In this document: positions 7,848 to 17,133 of the stretch, piece by piece
How the letters are laid out: each line of letters starts with the position of its first letter
How positions within the stretch are numbered: the stretch's first letter is position 1
Assembly (NCBI RefSeq): GCF_026247885.1
Contig: NZ_CP110921.1
Span: 1,669,001 to 1,733,000, forward strand
Direction of reading: 5' to 3'
DNA length: 64,000 bases
DNA from: Methylococcus mesophilus
GTDB taxonomy: Bacteria; Pseudomonadota; Gammaproteobacteria; Methylococcales; Methylococcaceae
Made by a program: the position numbers and the translations under genes
Notes under the pieces: generated by a model
Databases searched by the model: none
Told to the model about the DNA's origin: nothing
Seen by the model: the letters and a program-made list of their open reading frames with translations, nothing else

Positions 7848-8771
7848 TCAACTGAACAGGTTATCCAGGATCATCATCACGATGAAGCCAATCATGACGG
7901 CGAACGTCGCCGCGCGCATCTTGCCGCGGGACTGGGTCTCGGGAATGATGTCGTCGCTGATCACGAACAGCATCGCCCCAGCGGCGAACGCCATGCCCAG
8001 CGGCAGCAGCGGGAAAAAGGCCGAGACCATGCCCAGCCCCAGGACCCCGCCGATCGGCTCCACCAGCCCGGTCAGCGTCGCGATAAGCACCGCCTGCCGG
8101 CGGTCGTATCCCATGCCGACCAGGGGCATGGCGACCGCCAGCCCTTCGGGAATGTTCTGAAGGGCTACGGCGATCGCCAGGGTGACGCCGTTGTGCCAAT
8201 CCCCGCCGCCGAAGCTGACGCCGACCGCCATGCCTTCGGGAAAATTGTGCAAGGTGATGGCGACGATGAAGAGCCATATCTTCCGGAGCGAACCGATCAA
8301 TTCGCCCTTCTCCGCCAGAAACCGCTCATAGGGCAACAGGCGATCGGCGGCTTCCAGGAACAGGGCACCGGTCATCATGCCGAGCGCCACCGCGAAGATG
8401 CCTTTGCCCGGCCAGACCTGATTGCCGTACTGGATGCCCGGCACGATCAGGGAAAATGCCGTCGCCGCCAGCATGACGCCTGCCGCCCCGCCCAGCATGA
8501 TGCAGAGGGTGCGGTGGGAAACGTCGCGGACGAACAGCGCGGGCAAGGCCCCCGCCCCGGTCGCGAGTCCCGCCAGGATGCTGGCGAGAATCCCGCCGGC
8601 GATCACCGGGCTGACGTAGATGTAGACCAGGGCCAGAACCAGCGTGAGCGATATCACCGCCGAAGCGACCGCGACCAGCCGCTGCATCAGCGGCGGCAGG
8701 GCGCGGTACCGCTGCGCCAGAGGCCAGGTGCCGATACGTTCGCCCAGTTGCTTGAAGACAGTCGCCGCCAT
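7848..8771 (-). CDS. ZIP family divalent metal transporter
   Basis: 307 residues with about eight predicted membrane segments. The metal-site motifs of the ZIP family are present: H-N-F-P-E-G at 175-180 (TM4) and Q-N-I-P-E-G at 205-210 (TM5); the second has Gln where many ZIPs have His. A hydrophobic N-terminal extension of about 60 residues precedes the core. ZIP proteins import Zn, Fe or Mn into the cytoplasm. First gene of a probable three-gene minus-strand unit with the TMEM165-type transporter and a glycosyltransferase. Substrate metal cannot be fixed from sequence. Confidence 0.9.
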   Translation of the reverse strand: MAATVFKQLGERIGTWPLAQRYRALPPLMQRLVAVASAVISLTLVLALVYIYVSPVIAGGILASILAGLATGAGALPALFVRDVSHRTLCIMLGGAAGVMLAATAFSLIVPGIQYGNQVWPGKGIFAVALGMMTGALFLEAADRLLPYERFLAEKGELIGSLRKIWLFIVAITLHNFPEGMAVGVSFGGGDWHNGVTLAIAVALQNIPEGLAVAMPLVGMGYDRRQAVLIATLTGLVEPIGGVLGLGMVSAFFPLLPLGMAFAAGAMLFVISDDIIPETQSRGKMRAATFAVMIGFIVMMILDNLFS

Positions 8772-8851
8772 GTTCGCCCCCGCCCGATGCGTAAAAATAT
8801 GGTTGACGCCGAAACACGGCCGCGACGGCCCCCTGCTCCGGTTCCCCGCGG

Positions 8852-8878
8852 ATTATACCTTTATGCCAGGATGCTCAA
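8852..8878 (-). promoter_or_regulatory. Candidate promoter for the ZIP-TMEM165-GT unit
   Basis: On the minus strand a perfect TATAAT (8852-8857) is preceded by TTGAGC (8873-8878) with a 15-bp spacer, shorter than the 17 preferred by sigma-70. It would give a leader of about 75 nt before the ZIP start. I looked for the conserved core of the manganese riboswitch (yybP-ykoY) in that leader and did not find it. Confidence 0.35.
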
Positions 8879-8936
8879 CCGGCATGGGCGTTTTCTGGTT
8901 AGAATGAGGATCATTGGTTCGATCCCTCCGCCCTCC

Positions 8937-9692
8937 ATGCACATACTCCTCAGCAACGACGACGGCTACGCCGCCCCCGGTCTTCGCGCCCTGGCCGCCG
9001 CCCTTTCCCCGCTCGCCAAGATCACGGTCGTCGCCCCCGAGCGCAACCGCAGCGGCGCCAGCAACTCCCTGACCCTGGAGCGGCCCTTGCGCGCCTCGCG
9101 CGCCGAGAACGGCTTCATCCGGGTCGACGGCACCCCTACGGACTGCGTGCACCTGGCCATCACCGGGCTGCTGGACAGCGAGCCGGACATGGTGTTCGCC
9201 GGCATCAACCACGGCGCCAATCTGGGCGACGACGTCATTTACTCCGGCACCGTCGCCGCGGCCACCGAGGGCCGTTTCCTCGGGCTGCCTGCGGTGGCGA
9301 TCTCGCTGGCGGCCCACAACCCGGAGCACTTCGAGACGGCGGCCCAGGTCGCCGTCGAACTCCTGGGGCGCATCCGCGAAAACCCGCTGCCGGCGGACAC
9401 CATACTGAACGTCAACGTCCCCGACATCCCCCTGGAGGAACTTCGGGGCTACCAGGCCACGCGGCTCGGCGCCCGCCACAAGGCGGAGGCGGTCATCCGC
9501 AGCCGCGACCCGCGCGGTCGGGAGATTTTCTGGGTGGGCTGCGCCGGCCCCGAGGCCGATGCCGGCCCCGGCACCGATTTCCACGCCATCCGCGAGAACT
9601 GCGTGTCGGTCACCCCGCTGCAGATCGACCTCACCCGCTACGAGCGGCTCAATCAACTGGGCGCGTGGCTGCCCGGCGGAGTCGCCGCATGA
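8937..9692 (+). CDS. surE: 5'/3'-nucleotidase SurE
   Basis: 251 residues, the normal SurE length. SurE is a metal-dependent survival-phase phosphatase acting on nucleoside monophosphates and short polyphosphate. Seen: the N-terminal L-L-S-N-D-D-G-Y with metal ligands Asp8 and Asp9, A-P-x-x-N-R-S-G-A-S, V-D-G-T-P-T-D-C-V and [20 protein letters not shown]. The frame stays open far upstream, but only the ATG at 8937 opens onto this conserved N-terminus. Its stop overlaps the pcm start (ATGA), the usual stationary-phase surE-pcm pair. Confidence 0.97.
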   Translation: MHILLSNDDGYAAPGLRALAAALSPLAKITVVAPERNRSGASNSLTLERPLRASRAENGFIRVDGTPTDCVHLAITGLLDSEPDMVFAGINHGANLGDDVIYSGTVAAATEGRFLGLPAVAISLAAHNPEHFETAAQVAVELLGRIRENPLPADTILNVNVPDIPLEELRGYQATRLGARHKAEAVIRSRDPRGREIFWVGCAGPEADAGPGTDFHAIRENCVSVTPLQIDLTRYERLNQLGAWLPGGVAA

Positions 9693-10348
9693 ATGCCCGC
9701 CTGCGGGGCATCGGCATGACATCGCCGCGCACCCGCGAGCGCATGGTCAACCGGCTGCGGGAGCTCGGGATTCGCCACGAGCGGGTGTTGGACGCCATGC
9801 TGAACGTCCCCCGCCATATCTTCGTCGAAGAAGCCTTCGCCAGCCGGGCCTACGAGGACATGGCCCTGCCGATCGGATTCGGCCAGACTATCTCGCAGCC
9901 CTACACGGTCGCCCGCATGACCGAATTGCTGGTCGAGGCCGGCCCGCTGCGCCGCGTGCTGGAAGTAGGCACCGGCTCCGGGTATCAGACCGCTGTCCTG
10001 GCCCATCTGGTCGGGATCGTCTATTCGGTGGAACGCATCCAGGCCTTGCAGGAACGGGCCATCCGCAGCCTGACCGATCTGAGCCTCCGGAATGTGCGGC
10101 TGAAGCACGGCGACGGTCATTGGGGCTGGCGCGAATCCGGCCCCTTCGACGGCATCATCGTGACCGCTGCCCCGATACGCCTGCCGGACGCCCTGCTGGA
10201 CCAGCTCAACCCCGGCGGCGTACTGGTCGCCCCGGTCGGAGCGGGCCGGGAACAGACGATCGAACGCATCGTGCGCACCGGCTCGGGCTTTGACGCGTTG
10301 TCCGTGGAACCGGCCGTGTTCGTTCCGCTGCTGGCCGGCATGGCCTGA
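9689..10348 (+). CDS. pcm: Protein-L-isoaspartate O-methyltransferase
   Basis: 219 residues. Uses S-adenosylmethionine to methylate isoaspartyl residues and so start repair of aged proteins. Diagnostic segments are R-H-x-F-V-E-E-A-F-A, the [10 protein letters not shown]-x-V-A-x-M-T motif and the SAM-binding [16 protein letters not shown]. The ATG at 9689 overlaps the surE stop by 4 nt; upstream in-frame codons lie within surE. The next gene starts 4 nt after its stop. Confidence 0.97.
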   Translation: MNARLRGIGMTSPRTRERMVNRLRELGIRHERVLDAMLNVPRHIFVEEAFASRAYEDMALPIGFGQTISQPYTVARMTELLVEAGPLRRVLEVGTGSGYQTAVLAHLVGIVYSVERIQALQERAIRSLTDLSLRNVRLKHGDGHWGWRESGPFDGIIVTAAPIRLPDALLDQLNPGGVLVAPVGAGREQTIERIVRTGSGFDALSVEPAVFVPLLAGMA

Positions 10349-10352
10349 CGGC

Positions 10353-13031
10353 ATGGCGGGCCCCTACCTCGACACACTCTTCCGGCCTCGCGCCGTCGCC
10401 GTGTTCGGCGCCAGCGAGCGGCCCGATTCGGTGGGATTCCGCATCTTCGGCAACCTGCTCGAAGGCGGCTTCCGCGGCCCGGTCCATCCCGTCAATCCCA
10501 AGCACGAACAGGTCCTGGGCCAGCGCTGCTACAAGTCGCTGAGCGAGATCGACGGCGCCGTCGACCTGGCCCTGATCGCCACCCCGGCACCCACCGTCCC
10601 CGCCATCCTGAGAGAATGCGGCGAGCAGAGCGTCCGCGCCGCGATCGTGTTCTCCGCGGGTTTCGGGGATGGCGACAGCCAAGGCCGCCGCCTGTCCCAG
10701 GCGCTGCTCGCGGAAGCCGGAAATCAAGGCGTACGGCTGCTCGGACCGAACTGCCTGGGGCTGATGCGGCCCAGCCTGAATCTCAACGCCACCTTCAGCA
10801 ACAATGTCGCTCTGCCGGGCGGGCTCGCCCTGGTGTCCCAGTCCGGCGCCCTGTGCACGGCAATCGTCGACTGGGCCAGCGCCCACCGGATCGGGTTTTC
10901 CGTGGTCGCCTCCATCGGCTCGGCTTACGACCTCGATTTCGGCGACATCCTGGATTACCTGGCGCTGGACCAGGAGACCCGCAGCATCCTGTTGTATGTG
11001 GAAGGCATCCGCGATGCCCGCCGCTTCATGAGCGGCTTGCGGACGGCAGCCCGACTCAAACCCGTCATCGTCATCAAGGCCGGCCGCTACGCCGAAGGCT
11101 CCCGCGCCGCGGTCTCCCACACCGGCGCCCTGGTGGGCGCCGACGACGTATTCGACGCCGCATTGAAACGCGCCGGCGTGGTCCGCGCCAAAACGATCGA
11201 GCAGTTGTTCGCCGCGGCGCAGTTGCTGGCCGGTGCTCACCCCGTCCAGGGCGAACGTCTGGCCATCGTCACCAACGCTGGGGGCCCCGGTGTGATGGCG
11301 ACGGACGCCGCAGTCGAACGCCGTCTGCGTCTGGCCGAGCTGTCCCAGAGCACGCTGCAGCGCCTCGACCAAGCCCTGCCGGCTTTCTGGTCTCACGGCA
11401 ATCCGATCGACATTCTCGGCGACGCCACGCCGGAGCGCTATGCCTCAGCGGTCGAAGCCTGCCTGGGCGATCCCGGCGTCGACGGCCTGCTGGTGATGCT
11501 CACGCCGCAGGCCATGACCGATCCCACCGGCGCGGCGAAGCGGACGCTCGAAGCCATCGGAGATTCGAAAAAGCCGGTTCTGGCTTGCTGGCTCGGCGAA
11601 ACCCAGGTCCGGGAGGGCCGGGCGCTGTTCACCGAACATGGCATCCCCTCCTTCCCCAACCCGGAAAGCGCGACCGAAGCCTTCGGCTTCCTCGCCGAAC
11701 ACCATCGCAACCAGCAAATGCTGCTGCAGGTGCCCGGCCCCCTGGCCGAACTCGGACCGCCCGATATCGCCGGCGCCCACCTGATCGTGGAAGGCGCGCT
11801 GGGAGACAAGCGGAGCCTCCTTTCCCCGCTGGAAACGCGGGCCATCCTCGGAGCCTTCCGCATCCCCATGCTGCCGGCTCTCCCCGCCCATTCCCCCAAC
11901 GAGGCCCTGGCGGCGGCGGAGTGCCTCGGATTTCCCGTGGCCCTGAAAGTGCTGTCGCCCGACATCACCCACAAGTCCGACGTGGACGGTGTGGTGCTCA
12001 ACGTGACGCATGCCGAATCGGTGCGGCAGGCCTACAACGACCTGCTGGCGCGGGTCGGCCGGCGCAAACCGGACGCCCGCATCGAAGGGGTGTCGGTGGA
12101 AAAAATGTACACTGGCCGGCACGGGCGCGAACTGCTGGTCGGCGTGATCGACGATCCGGTTTTCGGGCCGGTGATCGGTTTCGGCGCTGGCGGCACGGCG
12201 GTGGAGATCAGCCGCGACCGGGCGATCGGCCTGCCGCCGATCAACGCCCACATCGCCCGCACCCTGATCGGCCAGACCCGCGTCTCCGCCGCCCTCGGTG
12301 CTTTTCGCAACCTGCCGCCGATCCGTATGGAATCGCTGGTCCAGACCCTGCAGCGGGTATCGGAGATGGTATGCGAACTGCCGCAAATCCGCGAAATGGA
12401 CATCAATCCACTGATGGCCGACGATACCGGGGTGTATGCGCTGGATGCCCGAATCGTCGTGCGCCACCCACCGCCCGGACGCAGGCGCTACGATCACATG
12501 GCGATCCATCCCTATCCCGCGCAGTGGGTCGGCCGGTTTCAGCTCAACGACGGCACCGCCGTCACCCTCCGCCCGATACGGCCCGAGGACGCGGCGATGG
12601 AGCAGGAATTCGTCCGCGGCCTGTCGGAGGAGGCCAAGTATTTCCGCTTCATGCAATCGGTCCAGGAATTGAGCCCGGACATGCTGGTGCGCCTGACCCA
12701 GCTCGATTACCACCGGGAACTCGCTCTGATCGCGACCGTCGAGACCGGAGAAAGGGAGACGGAGGTGGCGGTCGCGCGCTTTTTCAGCAATCCGGGCGGA
12801 AAAACCGCCGAATTCGCCATCGTCGTCGCCGATGCCTGGCAGCGCCGCGGCATCGGTGCCCGCCTCATGACAACGCTGGCGGACGCGGCGCGAGAAAAAG
12901 GAATACAGAAGCTGCAGGGCGAGGTACTGGCGGGTAACGGCAAGATGTTGCACTTCATGGAAGCGCTGGGCTTCTCGGCGGCCCCCGCGGCCGAAGATGC
13001 CTCGATCGTGCAAGTGTTCCGAAACCTATGA
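10353..13031 (+). CDS. Acetyl-CoA synthetase-like protein lysine acetyltransferase (Pat/PatZ type)
   Basis: 892 residues with the PatZ (YfiQ) layout: an N-terminal CoA-binding Rossmann domain (V-A-V-F-G-A-S-E-R near residue 13), succinyl-CoA-ligase-like domains through about 460, an ATP-grasp-like domain to about 700 (V-G-V-I-D-D-P-V-F-G-P-V-I-G-F-G-A-G-G), and a C-terminal GNAT acetyltransferase (residues about 730-890, with R-R-G-I-G-A-R-L as the acetyl-CoA loop). Such proteins acetylate lysines, for instance on acetyl-CoA synthetase. The ADP-forming ligase part may be inactive; I did not verify the phospho-His. Its stop overlaps the dciA start. Confidence 0.9.
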   Translation: MAGPYLDTLFRPRAVAVFGASERPDSVGFRIFGNLLEGGFRGPVHPVNPKHEQVLGQRCYKSLSEIDGAVDLALIATPAPTVPAILRECGEQSVRAAIVFSAGFGDGDSQGRRLSQALLAEAGNQGVRLLGPNCLGLMRPSLNLNATFSNNVALPGGLALVSQSGALCTAIVDWASAHRIGFSVVASIGSAYDLDFGDILDYLALDQETRSILLYVEGIRDARRFMSGLRTAARLKPVIVIKAGRYAEGSRAAVSHTGALVGADDVFDAALKRAGVVRAKTIEQLFAAAQLLAGAHPVQGERLAIVTNAGGPGVMATDAAVERRLRLAELSQSTLQRLDQALPAFWSHGNPIDILGDATPERYASAVEACLGDPGVDGLLVMLTPQAMTDPTGAAKRTLEAIGDSKKPVLACWLGETQVREGRALFTEHGIPSFPNPESATEAFGFLAEHHRNQQMLLQVPGPLAELGPPDIAGAHLIVEGALGDKRSLLSPLETRAILGAFRIPMLPALPAHSPNEALAAAECLGFPVALKVLSPDITHKSDVDGVVLNVTHAESVRQAYNDLLARVGRRKPDARIEGVSVEKMYTGRHGRELLVGVIDDPVFGPVIGFGAGGTAVEISRDRAIGLPPINAHIARTLIGQTRVSAALGAFRNLPPIRMESLVQTLQRVSEMVCELPQIREMDINPLMADDTGVYALDARIVVRHPPPGRRRYDHMAIHPYPAQWVGRFQLNDGTAVTLRPIRPEDAAMEQEFVRGLSEEAKYFRFMQSVQELSPDMLVRLTQLDYHRELALIATVETGERETEVAVARFFSNPGGKTAEFAIVVADAWQRRGIGARLMTTLADAAREKGIQKLQGEVLAGNGKMLHFMEALGFSAAPAAEDASIVQVFRNL

Positions 13032-13516
13032 CACCGATGAACCGCCCCGCGCAGCCGGCCGAGGAGCGGCCGCATCCTCAGCGGGTTTCCGAACTCGTCC
13101 CCAGAAAAGCCCTCGAAGCCTGCCTGGCACGCATCGAAAACCACCGAAGGCTGCTGGAAACGGTACGGCGTCTGCTGCCGCCCCCCTTGGCCGCCCATTG
13201 CCGGGAGTGCGTGGCGGGAGACGTCACCCTGGTGCTTTACGCCGAGTCGGCTGCCTGGGCTTCGCAGTTGCGCTTCTACCTGCCCCGGATCATCGAAGAA
13301 CTGGCGCAGGAAGGCCATGGCCAGTTCCGCCAGGGCAAGGTCAGAACGCTCTCCATGGCCATGGAAGCAACGCACGCCGGCCCGCCCCGACCGGCCCCGC
13401 ACCGTCCCCTCCCGGCGACGATCGCCGCGATCGAAGCGGCGGCGCGGGCCAGCGAGGGTGAAATCGGAACCGCCCTCGCCCGCCTGTGCGGCACCCTGCG
13501 CCGGTTGCCGCGTTGA
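13028..13516 (+). CDS. DUF721 / DciA-like protein
   Basis: 162 residues. The central part (about 20-105) matches the DUF721 pattern: L-L-P-P-P-L-A-A-H-C, then V-L-Y-A-E-S-A-A-W-A-S-Q-L-R-F and a following basic helix. DciA loads the replicative helicase DnaB in bacteria lacking DnaC. The position next to lpxC, in convergent orientation with 4 bp between stops, is the usual place for this family in Gammaproteobacteria. ATGA overlap with the acetyltransferase gene. Confidence 0.8.
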   Translation: MTPMNRPAQPAEERPHPQRVSELVPRKALEACLARIENHRRLLETVRRLLPPPLAAHCRECVAGDVTLVLYAESAAWASQLRFYLPRIIEELAQEGHGQFRQGKVRTLSMAMEATHAGPPRPAPHRPLPATIAAIEAAARASEGEIGTALARLCGTLRRLPR

Positions 13517-13520
13517 ATGG

Positions 13521-14435
13521 TCAGCGCGCCGCCGGCGCCGTCCGCATATAGGAGATCGGGGCGTACCCCTCGTCCTCGAAGCTCACCATTTCCCAGGCGT
13601 CGCGCGCCTTCAGGAGTTCGCACAGCAGGTGATTGTTGAGGCCGTGGCCGGATTTGTAGCCGGTGAACGAGCCGATCAGGCTGTGCCCCAGGAGATAGAG
13701 GTCGCCGATGGCGTCGAGGATCTTGTGCTTGACGAACTCGTCGCCGCTGCGCAGGCCGTCCTCGTTGAGCACCCGGAATTTGTCCACGACGATGGCATTG
13801 TCCATGGAACCGCCCAGGGCCAGACGGTTCTTGCGCAGCATCTCGATGTCGCGCATGAAGCCGAAGGTACGGGCACGGGCGATCTCCTTGACGAAACTGG
13901 TCGAGGAAAACTCGATGCTGGCAGTCTGCGAGTCCTTGTCGAAAACCGGATGGTCGAAATCGATGGTGAACGTCACCTTGAAACCGTCATGAGGCTCGAA
14001 CCTGGCCCATTTGTCGCCGTCCTCGACCTGGAGCGGCCGCTTGATGCGTATGAACTGCTTCGGCGCTTCCTGTTCCTGTACGCCGGCGGACTGGATCAGG
14101 AACACGAAGGGCCCGGCGCTGCCGTCCATGATCGGCACTTCCGGCGCGCTGACGTCGACGTAGGCATTGTCGATCCCGAGGCCGGCGAACGCGGAAAGCA
14201 GATGTTCCACCGTGGAGATGCGCACGTCGCCTTTCACCAGCGTCGTCGACAAGGTGGTGTCGCCGACGTTGTCGGGCCGGGCATCGATCACCACCGGCTC
14301 GGCGAGGTCGACCCGTCTGAACTTGATGCCTGAATTGGGTGCCGCCGGCCTGAGCGTGAGATAAACCTTTTCACCGGTGTGAAGGCCCACGCCGGTGGCG
14401 CGGATGACGTTTTTCAAGGTTCTTTGTTTGATCAT
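13521..14435 (-). CDS. lpxC: UDP-3-O-acyl-N-acetylglucosamine deacetylase
   Basis: 304 residues; catalyses the first committed step of lipid A synthesis. The zinc ligands are visible: His78 in S-T-V-E-H-L-L-S-A, His237 and Asp241 in H-K-I-L-D-A-I-G-D, and the catalytic His264 in S-G-H-G-L-N-N-H. The ATG at 14435 gives the standard M-I-K-Q-R-T-L start and has a GGGGGA Shine-Dalgarno. It is the last gene of the dcw cluster, 136 bp after ftsZ; that spacer holds a GC hairpin (14458-14475) but no gene. Confidence 0.98.
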   Translation of the reverse strand: MIKQRTLKNVIRATGVGLHTGEKVYLTLRPAAPNSGIKFRRVDLAEPVVIDARPDNVGDTTLSTTLVKGDVRISTVEHLLSAFAGLGIDNAYVDVSAPEVPIMDGSAGPFVFLIQSAGVQEQEAPKQFIRIKRPLQVEDGDKWARFEPHDGFKVTFTIDFDHPVFDKDSQTASIEFSSTSFVKEIARARTFGFMRDIEMLRKNRLALGGSMDNAIVVDKFRVLNEDGLRSGDEFVKHKILDAIGDLYLLGHSLIGSFTGYKSGHGLNNHLLCELLKARDAWEMVSFEDEGYAPISYMRTAPAAR

Positions 14436-14571
14436 ACAGGTGTCCCCCATACTAAGGGGCCGCCGTGCGGCGGCCAATCCGGTAGGTCGTTCGATGCGTC
14501 ACCCGGGCCACGGTCCGCGTGTTTCCCGGATGAGCTTTTCAGGGCGTGGAAAAAGAACAGGAATTGGAAAT

Positions 14572-15720
14572 TCAATCGGCTTGGCGGCGCAGGAATGCGG
14601 GGATGTCGAGATACTCGAGATCCATTTCCTTGCTGGGTTCGCCGCGCGGCTCGTGTTTGGGCTGCTTGCGCAGCACCGTGGGGCGCTGCATCTGTTCGTA
14701 GTCGATTTCGCCGGTCTGCTTGTGCACCAGTTTCAGCGGCGCCTCGGAGACCATCTGGGACTGGCCCGAGAGTCCGGTCGCCACCACGGTGACGCGGACT
14801 TCGTCCTGCATCTCGGGATCGATCACAGTGCCGATGACGACCATCGCCTCGTCGGAGGCATAGTCCTTGACCGCATTGCCCACTTCGTCGAATTCGCCGA
14901 TGGCAAGATCGAGACCGCCGGTGATGTTGACCAGGATGCCCTTCGCGCCGGAGAGGCTGATGTCTTCCAGCAGCGGGCTGGCGATGGCCCGTTCGGCGGC
15001 GTCGCGCGCACGGGTCGGACCGCTGCCCACACCCGTACCCATCATGGCGACGCCCATTTCCGACATGACGGTGCGAACGTCGGCGAAATCCACGTTGATG
15101 AGGCCCGGGCGGGTAATCAGCTCGGCGATGCCCTGCACCGCGCCGAGCAACACATCGTTCGCCGCCGCGAACGCGGCCATCAGACTCACGTCCTTGCCCA
15201 ACACGGGCAGGAGCTTCTCGTTCGGAATGGTGATGAGGGAATCCACGAACTGGCTCAGTTCCGCGATGCCCTTGTCGGCGACCAGACGGCGCTTGCGCCC
15301 TTCGAATGGGAATGGCTTGGTCACGACCGCCACGGTGAGAATGCCGGCTTCCTTGGCGATTTCCGCGATGACGGGCGCCGCGCCGGTGCCGGTGCCGCCG
15401 CCCATGCCCGCCGTGATGAACACCATGTCGGCGCCATCCAGCACTTCGAGGATACGCTCGCGGTCGTCGAGCGCGGCCTGCCGGCCGATGTCAGGGTTGG
15501 CCCCGGCGCCCAGGCCTTTCGTCAGATTATTGCCCAGTTGGATGACGGTGCGCGCACCGAGGTTGCGCAGCGCCTGGGCATCGGTATTGGCGCAGATGAA
15601 ATCGACGCCCTCGATCTGGCTGCTCACCATGTGATTGACGGCATTGCCACCGCCGCCGCCGACGCCGATCACCTTGATGACCGCGTTCGGGCTAAACGAA
15701 TCTACAAGTTCAAATTTCAT
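14572..15720 (-). CDS. ftsZ: Cell division GTPase FtsZ
   Basis: 382 residues. Polymerises into the Z-ring. The tubulin signature G-G-G-T-G-T-G is at 107-113, the nucleotide-binding G-V-G-G-G-G-G-N at 19-26, and the T7 synergy loop N-V-D-F-A-D-V near 208. The extreme C-terminus L-D-I-P-A-F-L-R-R is the conserved peptide that binds FtsA and ZipA, both encoded in this window. The linker between core and tail is short. ftsA lies 46 bp upstream. Confidence 0.99.
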   Translation of the reverse strand: MKFELVDSFSPNAVIKVIGVGGGGGNAVNHMVSSQIEGVDFICANTDAQALRNLGARTVIQLGNNLTKGLGAGANPDIGRQAALDDRERILEVLDGADMVFITAGMGGGTGTGAAPVIAEIAKEAGILTVAVVTKPFPFEGRKRRLVADKGIAELSQFVDSLITIPNEKLLPVLGKDVSLMAAFAAANDVLLGAVQGIAELITRPGLINVDFADVRTVMSEMGVAMMGTGVGSGPTRARDAAERAIASPLLEDISLSGAKGILVNITGGLDLAIGEFDEVGNAVKDYASDEAMVVIGTVIDPEMQDEVRVTVVATGLSGQSQMVSEAPLKLVHKQTGEIDYEQMQRPTVLRKQPKHEPRGEPSKEMDLEYLDIPAFLRRQAD

Positions 15721-15766
15721 GTTCCCATCCCCTCTGAATACGGGCTATCCGGAAAAACCGAAAATC

Positions 15767-17002
15767 TCAGAAATTTCCCTGAAACCAATTCTTCATGCGC
15801 AGCCAGATGCTCCTGAAACCGCCACCTCCCAGCATGGGGCGCTCCCCGGAAAACAAATGCTGCCGCCCATGCAACAACAACCCCACTCCGGTGGCGTAGG
15901 CCGGGTTGCGAATCACGTCGTTGAGGCCGGAAACCGTATAAGGCACACCTAGCCGCACCGGCATGTGGAAAATTTCTTCCGCCAGATCCACCAGCCCCTC
16001 GACCCGCGAACTGCCGCCGCTCAGTACGATACCCGCCGCGATCAGATCGTCGAAACCCGCCCTGCGCAGTTCCGACTGCACCAGCAGAAGCAACTCTTCG
16101 TAGCGCGGCTCCACGATCTCGGCGAGATTGAGCCTGGAAATCTGCCGGGAAGGCCGGTCGCCGATACTGGGCACTTCGATCGTGTCCTCGATGTCGGCGA
16201 GCTGGGTCAGCGCGCAGGCGTGCTTGAGCTTCAGCGTCTCGGCATGGGGCGTAGGCGTGCGCAGCGCCACGGCGATGTCGTTGGTTACCTGGTCGCCGGC
16301 GATCGGGATCACCGCGGTGTGGCGGATGGCGCCGTCGGTGAACACCGCAATGTCCGTGGTGCCGCCGCCGATGTCGACCAGGCACACGCCGAGTTCCTTC
16401 TCGTCATCCGTCAGAACGGCCTGGCTCGACGCCAGTTGTTCGAGCACGATGTCGTCGACCTCCAGGCCGCAGCGCTGGATGCATTTCTGGATGTTCTGAG
16501 CCGCGCTCACCGCGCCTGTGACAATGTGCACCCGAGCCTCGAGGCGTATGCCCGACATGCCGATGGGTTCCTTGACGCCCTCCTGCCGGTCGATGACGAA
16601 CTCCTGGGGCAGGATGTGCAGGATCTTCTGATCGGCGGGAATAGCGACCGCCCTGGCGGAGTCGATGACACGGTCGACGTCCCCCTGGGTGACCTCCTTG
16701 TCCCGGATCGCGACGATGCCGTGCGAATTCATGCTGCTGATGTGGCTGCCGGCGATGCCCGCGTAGACCGAGTGGATGCGGAAACCGGCCATCAGCTCCG
16801 CTTCCTCGACCGCGCGCTGAATGGAATGAACGGTGGTTTCGAGATTGACAACGACGCCCTTCTTCAGTCCACGCGATGGGTGGGTGCCCAGTCCGACCAC
16901 ATCGATCTGGCCATCCTCGTTGACCTCGCCCACGAGACAGGCCACTTTGGAAGTGCCGATGTCCAGCCCTACGATTACGTTCTTGTCAGACTTTTTGCCC
17001 AT
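15767..17002 (-). CDS. ftsA: Cell division protein FtsA
   Basis: 411 residues, actin-like ATPase that tethers FtsZ to the membrane. Seen: phosphate-1 loop G-L-D-I-G-T-S-K-V, phosphate-2 D-I-G-G-G-T-T-D-I-A-V, adenosine motif V-L-S-G-G-S-S-R-V, and a C-terminal amphipathic segment (W-L-R-M-K-N-W-F) that serves as membrane anchor. A 131-bp spacer separates it from ftsQ, which is wide for this cluster and could hold a promoter for ftsAZ, though no convincing one was seen. Confidence 0.98.
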   Translation of the reverse strand: MGKKSDKNVIVGLDIGTSKVACLVGEVNEDGQIDVVGLGTHPSRGLKKGVVVNLETTVHSIQRAVEEAELMAGFRIHSVYAGIAGSHISSMNSHGIVAIRDKEVTQGDVDRVIDSARAVAIPADQKILHILPQEFVIDRQEGVKEPIGMSGIRLEARVHIVTGAVSAAQNIQKCIQRCGLEVDDIVLEQLASSQAVLTDDEKELGVCLVDIGGGTTDIAVFTDGAIRHTAVIPIAGDQVTNDIAVALRTPTPHAETLKLKHACALTQLADIEDTIEVPSIGDRPSRQISRLNLAEIVEPRYEELLLLVQSELRRAGFDDLIAAGIVLSGGSSRVEGLVDLAEEIFHMPVRLGVPYTVSGLNDVIRNPAYATGVGLLLHGRQHLFSGERPMLGGGGFRSIWLRMKNWFQGNF

Positions 17003-17133
17003 GAAGTGATATTCGAAGGATGTGTCAGACGCATGCCCAGCCTATTGCGTTCAATAGCCGACCCTGCCGTTCCCCGCCCGACCGGGCACGTTGTGCGGAA
17101 AAAGATTCCCTATCGCCGATGCGCGGCCGCCCC

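Noticed and set aside
8772-8850. Possible yybP-ykoY manganese riboswitch before the ZIP/TMEM165 genes
   Set aside because: Expected from the gene content, but the conserved GGGGAGUA-type core was not found on the minus strand.
7305-8936. Long plus-strand open frame running into surE
   Set aside because: It is antisense to the two metal-transporter genes and has no family features; the conserved SurE protein begins only at 8937.
14458-14475. GGCCGCC-GTGC-GGCGGCC hairpin as a terminator between ftsZ and lpxC
   Set aside because: No T-run on either strand, and such GC palindromes are common in this DNA.
14449-14477. TTGGCC-17-TAGTAT as an lpxC promoter
   Set aside because: Spacing is good, but the predicted start would lie at about 14442, downstream of most of the lpxC Shine-Dalgarno.
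17037-17058. CTATTG-CGTT-CAATAG hairpin between ftsQ and ftsA
   Set aside because: Only six pairs and no T-run; not enough to call a terminator or operator.
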